A stretch of DNA of 34,820 bases from a bacterium. Lineage in GTDB: Bacteria > Patescibacteriota > Minisyncoccia > UBA6257 > GWB1-50-10. Position 1 is the stretch's first letter; every line of letters begins with the position of its first letter. The translations under genes and the position numbers were made by a program. The notes beneath the pieces were generated by a model. The model searched no databases. It saw only the letters and a list, made by a program, of their open reading frames with translations, and was not told the DNA's origin. The DNA lies in contig NZBZ01000004.1 of NCBI GenBank assembly GCA_002686365.1, positions 162,752 through 197,571 of the forward strand, written 5' to 3'. Positions 27,817-32,845 of the stretch are shown here, one piece after another.

Positions 27817-28185
27817 ATGAAGCAGTTTTTGGGCATAGATAAATATGAGTGGACAAAGCATGCTCAGTTTAAGATGCGTCAGTATGGGCTTTCGGAACAG
27901 AGAATAAAGAGGGTGATTCGGTATCCGTATCGTTCAGAGGAGGGGATTGCGTCGAGTACTGTTGCGGTGATGCAGCCTGCCTCCGTCCGCAGGACTTCGG
28001 CAGGCAAGCCTGCTTGGAGTCAAGAGATTTGGGCGATGTATAAAGTTGTTTTAAAGAGACGAGGAAATTCCAAGTTAAGAGGAAAGACAATACGGATTAT
28101 CACGGCGTGGCGTTATCCGGGGGTGAGTCCAAAGCGGGATCCTATTCCAGAAGAGGTTTTGATGGAGATTCAATCTTTGTTGTAA
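27817..28185 (+). CDS. Hypothetical 122 aa protein with an in-frame palindromic insertion
   Basis: WTKHAQFKMRQYGLSEQRIKRVIRYPYR...EIWAMYKV...IRIITAWRYPGVSPKRDPIPEEVL. Confidence 0.7.
   Translation: MKQFLGIDKYEWTKHAQFKMRQYGLSEQRIKRVIRYPYRSEEGIASSTVAVMQPASVRRTSAGKPAWSQEIWAMYKVVLKRRGNSKLRGKTIRIITAWRYPGVSPKRDPIPEEVLMEIQSLL
27975..28005. repeat. Palindromic element inside the coding region
   Basis: gcctgcc-tcc-gtcc-gca-ggac-ttc-ggcaggc nested hairpin. Confidence 0.8.
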
Positions 28186-28211
28186 AAAAAGAACCTCGTG
28201 CGTGAGGTTCG
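28183..28211 (-). terminator. Intrinsic terminator, minus strand
   Basis: Minus strand: GAACCTCACGCACGAGGTTC TTTTTTT. Confidence 0.85.
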
Positions 28212-28254
28212 ATAATGGTTGGTTATGTTCGGGTGCGCGAGGCAAGAGGGAGGA

Positions 28255-28455
28255 TTAGTCTAGGAAGTCTTTATTGGAGGTAGCCAAGGTGATGAACAGG
28301 ATAGGCCATAGGCCTATTATGAACCAGTTGAGCCTGCTGTTGTATCCGTGCTCTTTTCTTGTCTGGCTTTGGCTTCGGCGAGCTATTGCCCATCCGATAA
28401 GGAAATGGCCAAGTATTACTGCGGCTGCAACTATGATCCAGAACCATGTTGGCAT
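28255..28455 (-). CDS. Small (66 aa) membrane protein
   Basis: MPTWFWIIVAAAVILGHFLIGWAIARRSQSQTRKEHGYNSRLNWFIIGLWPILFITLATSNKDFLD. Confidence 0.65.
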   Translation of the reverse strand: MPTWFWIIVAAAVILGHFLIGWAIARRSQSQTRKEHGYNSRLNWFIIGLWPILFITLATSNKDFLD

Positions 28456-28466
28456 GGTTTTCTCCG

Positions 28467-28661
28467 TTATGCCTGTTGGAGTTTGTCGTGGATTTGACTC
28501 ATGACTTCGGGGTAGTGTTCTTGAATGACCCTGAGTGCCCTTTTTTGGATTTCGACGGCTAAGTTGTGGAAGTTTCTGTGGAAGGTGGCGCAGACTTCGT
28601 CTCCGGGCAGCGACATGCCTTTTACAAGCATTTCGAATAGGTCTATGAGGCGACATTCCAT
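28467..28661 (-). CDS. Small hypothetical protein, predicted operon with 28255-28455
   Basis: MECRLIDLFEMLVKGMSLPGDEVCATFHRNFHNLAVEIQKRALRVIQEHYPEVMSQIHDKLQQA; shared TTGACA-type promoter and terminator. Confidence 0.6.
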   Translation of the reverse strand: MECRLIDLFEMLVKGMSLPGDEVCATFHRNFHNLAVEIQKRALRVIQEHYPEVMSQIHDKLQQA

Positions 28662-28912
28662 GTGCGTGTATTTCTGTTGGTGTTTGTGAAACGGTTGACG
28701 GGAAGCTGATTAAATTGTATTTATTTTTGGTTGGATGTCAATTTGTTTATCCTTACGACATGTTGATGGAGCATTAAGTGTTTCTTTTTTGTTTGAAAAG
28801 ATCATTTACAGCTGTTGTAGGAAGGAATTTGAGCTTTTTTGAGATCAGATTTCTTCCTATAACTACATGGAAGACCTGCGGCAATGGTGTCGCAAGAAAG
28901 AAGGAGAAGATC

Positions 28913-29257
28913 ATGTCCGAGCGCGTTTTGATTCATACGACTGCCGAGTTTGATGAAGCGGTTGCTGCCGGCATCTCTTTTGTCGGCGCGAGCTTCTTCA
29001 ACGCCGATCTCGATGGCATCACCATCCTTGGTGATGTAGATCTCACCGGTGCAGTCTTCAATGAAGCGACCATCGAGAATGCGGACCTTACGGCCGCGAA
29101 TCTTGATGGCGTGAATTTCAGCGGCGTCATCTACGATACGGAGACTGTTCAGTTCCCTGAAGGCTTCAATCCTGAGGCTGCAGGGATGAGGGGTCGTAAC
29201 TTTTATGTTGTTCGTGCCGGGGCGAGGGCGGACAGAGTGCGACGGATGAGTCATTGA
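28913..29257 (+). CDS. Pentapeptide-repeat-like protein
   Basis: ASFFNADLDGITILGDVDLTGAVFNEATIENADLTAANLDGVNFSGV; SD aaggag upstream of ATG 28913. Confidence 0.75.
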   Translation: MSERVLIHTTAEFDEAVAAGISFVGASFFNADLDGITILGDVDLTGAVFNEATIENADLTAANLDGVNFSGVIYDTETVQFPEGFNPEAAGMRGRNFYVVRAGARADRVRRMSH

Positions 29258-29321
29258 CATCGAGTCGAGCTTCAACCAGCATCGCCTAACATCTTCATAA
29301 AGTGTTGTACAAGCAGCACTG

Positions 29322-29352
29322 GGAACCCCCATACAATGGTGGGTTCTTTTCG
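29322..29352 (+). terminator. Intrinsic terminator
   Basis: gaacccccatacaatggtgggttctttt. Confidence 0.75.
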
Positions 29353-29364
29353 TTTTAGAGAGCA

Positions 29365-29446
29365 TTTTATTTGAATTTTTATCCTTATCAGATACACTTT
29401 GTATTATGAAATTAAGTATTGGTATGGTTGGAACACAATACGACAT
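29365..29446. repeat. 82-bp repeat copy A
   Basis: Matches 32698-32779 with 3 mismatches. Confidence 0.95.
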
Positions 29447-29494
29447 GGTGATATGGTAAAAGGCGTGCCTTTTGAGCTTAGCATTACTGTATAA
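29399..29494 (+). CDS. Micro-ORF A (31 aa, TTG start) of the WNTIRH/GVPF family
   Basis: LYYEIKYWYGWNTIRHGDMVKGVPFELSITV; same frame conserved in B and C. Confidence 0.5.
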   Translation: MYYEIKYWYGWNTIRHGDMVKGVPFELSITV

Positions 29495-29504
29495 TAAAAG
29501 TTAT

Positions 29505-31340
29505 ATGAGGGTTATTTCTTATTTCTTTGGGGCTGTGGCAGTTTTCTTGGTTTCGATTTTTTTATTTTTTGTTTCTACCGTGCAGTCTGTTCAAGAGCCT
29601 ATAATTGTTGTTTCTCCTGTGGCGGGTGAGGTTATTTCGCTTGATTCTGATTATGTGATTCGTTGGAGGGTTGATAAGACTTTTGTTCCCGAATCCTCTT
29701 TTGATGTGCGTGTCGTTGGTGTTGGTGGAGAGACCATTTTTGGGGGAGGTCTTGCGATAAATTACTTTTGTGCGTCGAGCGAATGCAGTTACGTATGGCA
29801 CGCGTCTGTTCCTGTCGGCGTTTCGGACAATGAGTTTCGTATCAAGATTGGTGGAGGAGAGCAACAAGAAGGAGGGAGACAGTTCTACGCTGTTTCTGAT
29901 AGTTTTCAAATAGACATCTCCTCACTTCTTATATTGCGTGAATTGGGGCAACAGATTGATCTTGTAAAAAATGGCGATCCTTCGGAGAAAATAGATTTAC
30001 TTTTTATCCCGCATAACATATCTGATTTTTCTATTCTTAGATCTAAAATAAATGATATGTTATATAAAACTGGGACTAATATTAATGGGGGATCCATGAT
30101 TAGTCTGTTTAGCGTAGAACCATTTAAAAGTTATGGAAGCGAATTTAATGTTGCTTATGTAGATAAAAACATAGATGAAGATTTTTTTGGTTGCTGGAAA
30201 CCTGAACCTGATCCAACCGGACCTTCACGACGACTTCCCTTTCAATGCGATACTTTAAAAATAAGAGAAGGTTATAAAATATTCAATCCCGATTATATAA
30301 TAGTCCTTTTTAACGTATCTGCTGGATATGTCTCTACTGGGGGTGAGATACAATATTTAAATGTGAATTTAGAATCAAGTGATAGAATCGCAACTCTGAG
30401 TCGGACATTTGTTCATGAGTTTGGCCATCAGCTCGGGTTGGCCGATGAGTATACGGACACCTTCTCTCCTTCTTTGTCTTGCGGAGAGGCGACTACTAAT
30501 CAGTGTTTTTCCGACTATGAGAATGCTGTGCAGGTATATCCGAATCTTGATACTTTGGGTTGTCCGAAATGGTGTGGTTCGTATGATAGGATGAAATTGC
30601 TTCAAGAGAATGCGTTTTGTGTCGCATTTCAGGCGGAGGCGGAGTGCGGGAGTGCAAGTGGGGGTGGAATATGCACTTGGTTTGAACTTCCTCACCCTTT
30701 TTTTGGGTCTCGCTGTGTTATGACGTCAGGGTTTGAGGATATTGGCATAGAATGTGAGGGGGGATCGCAGTGCGTGTTTGGAGGTGATCATGGGCAGCTT
30801 GCATTCAATGCGGGGATGGGGAGCATTATGGGCGGCGGGAATATTTTTACTTATCCGTCTCGTGTTCACTTAGAAACTTTTTTACAATGTTTTCGTAATA
30901 AAGACGCATCATCTGGAGAATGCTCTAATTTTATTTCTCAATTTCGGAACGTTTCTTCTAACGTGCATTTCGATCTTCGCAAGTCTTATGAGAAGTTGAT
31001 TGATATTCTGAATTTTTCTACCTGCTCTGAAGATGTAAATGGAGATGGGAATATTAATATTCTTGATCTTGAATCTGTTGCCCGTATTTTTGGAGATACC
31101 GTTGGATTGGACGCTCAGGGCAATCGTCCGCCACAGGATATAAATGGGGATAATGTTATAAATATTATTGATCTTGCAACTGTTGCCAGAAAGTTTGGAC
31201 AGACTTGTGATGATACAGCGTACGCACCGCACAGTCCTCCACAGCGCGTTGTATTTGTTCCTGTTCAGCAACTAGAATCTACAGGAGCATCAAGATTTGC
31301 ATCAGTTCTTAAATCTATTTTTTGGGTGATTGGAGAGTAA
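29505..31340 (+). CDS. Secreted/anchored metallopeptidase (M64-like, HEFGHQLGLADEY) with C-terminal dockerin-type repeat pair
   Basis: FVHEFGHQLGLADEYTDT; DVNGDGNINILDLESVARIFG...DINGDNVINIIDLATVARKFG. Confidence 0.85.
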   Translation: MRVISYFFGAVAVFLVSIFLFFVSTVQSVQEPIIVVSPVAGEVISLDSDYVIRWRVDKTFVPESSFDVRVVGVGGETIFGGGLAINYFCASSECSYVWHASVPVGVSDNEFRIKIGGGEQQEGGRQFYAVSDSFQIDISSLLILRELGQQIDLVKNGDPSEKIDLLFIPHNISDFSILRSKINDMLYKTGTNINGGSMISLFSVEPFKSYGSEFNVAYVDKNIDEDFFGCWKPEPDPTGPSRRLPFQCDTLKIREGYKIFNPDYIIVLFNVSAGYVSTGGEIQYLNVNLESSDRIATLSRTFVHEFGHQLGLADEYTDTFSPSLSCGEATTNQCFSDYENAVQVYPNLDTLGCPKWCGSYDRMKLLQENAFCVAFQAEAECGSASGGGICTWFELPHPFFGSRCVMTSGFEDIGIECEGGSQCVFGGDHGQLAFNAGMGSIMGGGNIFTYPSRVHLETFLQCFRNKDASSGECSNFISQFRNVSSNVHFDLRKSYEKLIDILNFSTCSEDVNGDGNINILDLESVARIFGDTVGLDAQGNRPPQDINGDNVINIIDLATVARKFGQTCDDTAYAPHSPPQRVVFVPVQQLESTGASRFASVLKSIFWVIGE

Positions 31341-31453
31341 TGTTTTGGCATGGTTGGAACACAATACGACATACTGAGTGGGTGAGGGGAGTGCCGTTTG
31401 AGTTTATTATTGATATTCCAAAAAGAAGAAAAGAAAGTAAATTAATAAAATAA
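31340..31453 (+). CDS. Micro-ORF C (37 aa) of the WNTIRH/GVPF family
   Basis: MFWHGWNTIRHTEWVRGVPFEFIIDIPKRRKESKLIK; ATG overlaps the preceding stop (TAATG), ggagag upstream. Confidence 0.6.
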   Translation: MFWHGWNTIRHTEWVRGVPFEFIIDIPKRRKESKLIK

Positions 31454-31485
31454 AAGAGCCAACCAGTTGTCCTAGTTGGCCCTCG
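31454..31485 (-). terminator. Terminator-like hairpin, minus strand
   Basis: Minus strand: GAGGGCCAAC...GTTGGCTC TTTTATTTTATT. Confidence 0.65.
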
Positions 31486-31526
31486 CGGAACTGAAGGTGG
31501 AACAGGAGAGGGGCGGATTGATGTCC

Positions 31527-31757
31527 CTACCATCTATCGCCGTGGAGGTTCTTACTCTCTCCACGTCTTTTTGCCCTCCGACTTCTTTCGGATAGAGCGT
31601 CCTCATACCCCTTGAGTTGTGATTTGGAAGTTGGGGCCGTGCCCATCGGCTGCACGTGAGACGAAGACTTTCTTCGAGGAGCACAGCACTCTCTGACCTC
31701 ATCGCGAGAATCATGCTCAGTATCGCATTTCGAGCAAACGTACACTTTTTCGGCCAT
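31527..31757 (-). CDS. Small zinc-ribbon-like protein
   Basis: MAEKVYVCSKCDTEHDSRDEVRECCAPRRK (CxxC...CC); TTGACA promoter upstream on minus strand. Confidence 0.6.
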   Translation of the reverse strand: MAEKVYVCSKCDTEHDSRDEVRECCAPRRKSSSHVQPMGTAPTSKSQLKGYEDALSERSRRAKRRGESKNLHGDRW

Positions 31758-31827
31758 GATATTCTCACCACCCTTCTGATGTTTTGGGTCTATAGTTAAA
31801 GTAACTATTTATGTGTATATTGTCAAT

Positions 31828-31911
31828 AAGTGTTATTGGAGCACAATGTGACATGGAGAAAGGGCACTAGGAGTGCCTTTTTTATTTGAGGTTGAGTTGG
31901 ATGATATCTAG
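31828..31911 (+). pseudogene. Degenerate micro-ORF D of the WNTIRH/GVPF family
   Basis: KCYWSTM*HGERALGVPFLFEVELDDI*; stop TGA where other copies have CGA (Arg). Confidence 0.5.
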
Positions 31912-32014
31912 TTGTTTATTAGTTATACATTGACACGTGAAAAGAAATGTAGTATCGTACGTCCAGTTCGAAAAGGCCTTATAAGCCTAATTTCTTTCAT
32001 TGGAGGGCCAAAAC

Positions 32015-32653
32015 ATGGCCTTAGTAGATAGAGGTGCGCTTTGTTCGCTCTTGCTAAAGGAAGATCCTCCAAAAGGTCTCGTCACAGATGTGATGGGGCA
32101 CCTCGGACACTTCTTTGTGGCAGCAGAGAGTGGTAAGTACCCTCTTGGGTCCGTAGGAGATGTTGACCTCGAGGCGGTGAAAACAGCCGTAATGGGGGTA
32201 ACGGGGAATAACGTCACAAGGATTATCCCGATCTCCATCAGCAGTCTATTCCCCTGGCCGGAGTGGATGGGTGAGGATGCATACAAAGCTATTCTCAGGG
32301 ACAGTCTCAAGGTCAGCTTCAGGCAAAGCCTCGAGGACATCCTCAGGTACAACTTCTGGGTAAGGGTTGGTGACAGCCTCAAGGACGACCTCAGGAACAA
32401 TCTCTGGGACAGTCTCAAGGTCAGCCTCGAGAGTAGTCTCAGTGTCATCCTCGATGACAGCCTCAGGGACAGCCTCAGGGACAGCCTCGGGGACAGCATC
32501 TGGATCAGCCTATTTTATGCATTAGAGTTCGTCCTAGCAGGGCAGGAGGAGCAAGCGAGAAAGTTCTTTGCCCTTTTGGATGCCTGGAATGGCATTCTCA
32601 TTCTCGGCGAAAAAGGAGACGAGCCAGGAGTTTGGCTCATCCTCGTCGCCTAA
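32015..32653 (+). CDS. Hypothetical protein with short SL-type tandem repeats (DSLRDSLRDSLGDS)
   Basis: TTGACA-N17-TATCGT upstream, SD ggaggg, repeats at ~32290-32520. Confidence 0.75.
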   Translation: MALVDRGALCSLLLKEDPPKGLVTDVMGHLGHFFVAAESGKYPLGSVGDVDLEAVKTAVMGVTGNNVTRIIPISISSLFPWPEWMGEDAYKAILRDSLKVSFRQSLEDILRYNFWVRVGDSLKDDLRNNLWDSLKVSLESSLSVILDDSLRDSLRDSLGDSIWISLFYALEFVLAGQEEQARKFFALLDAWNGILILGEKGDEPGVWLILVA

Positions 32654-32669
32654 TCAAGTGACACGAATT

Positions 32670-32704
32670 CAAAAGCTCACACATACGCGTGTGGGTTTTT
32701 TATT
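32670..32704 (+). terminator. Intrinsic terminator
   Basis: cacac atacgc gtgtg followed by TTTTTT. Confidence 0.75.
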
Positions 32705-32779
32705 TGAATTTATATCTTTATCAGATACACTTTGTATTATGAAATTAAGTATTGGCATGGTTGGAACACAATACGACAT
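32698..32779. repeat. 82-bp repeat copy B
   Basis: Matches 29365-29446 with 3 mismatches. Confidence 0.95.
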
Positions 32780-32845
32780 TCTGATGAGGTGAGGGGGGTG
32801 CCTTTTTTGTTTGAGATTGGGCTTGGTGATATACTGAAAACATGA
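32732..32845 (+). CDS. Micro-ORF B (37 aa, TTG start) of the WNTIRH/GVPF family
   Basis: LYYEIKYWHGWNTIRHSDEVRGVPFLFEIGLGDILKT; TGA overlaps the ATG of the next gene (ATGA). Confidence 0.6.
   Translation: MYYEIKYWHGWNTIRHSDEVRGVPFLFEIGLGDILKT

Noticed and set aside
28802-29446. 214 aa minus ORF
   Set aside because: Antisense to the pentapeptide-like gene and its terminator.
32669-32779. Minus-strand peptide MSYCVPTMPILNFIIQSVSDKD shared by two repeat copies
   Set aside because: Shared only because the underlying 82 bp are duplicated; not maintained in copies C and D.
32744-32792. Short peptide MKLSIGMVGTQYD..., resembling the N-terminus of YchF-type GTPases
   Set aside because: Resemblance covers only ~9 residues and the frame diverges between copies; the WNTIRH/GVPF frame is conserved across all copies with synonymous changes.
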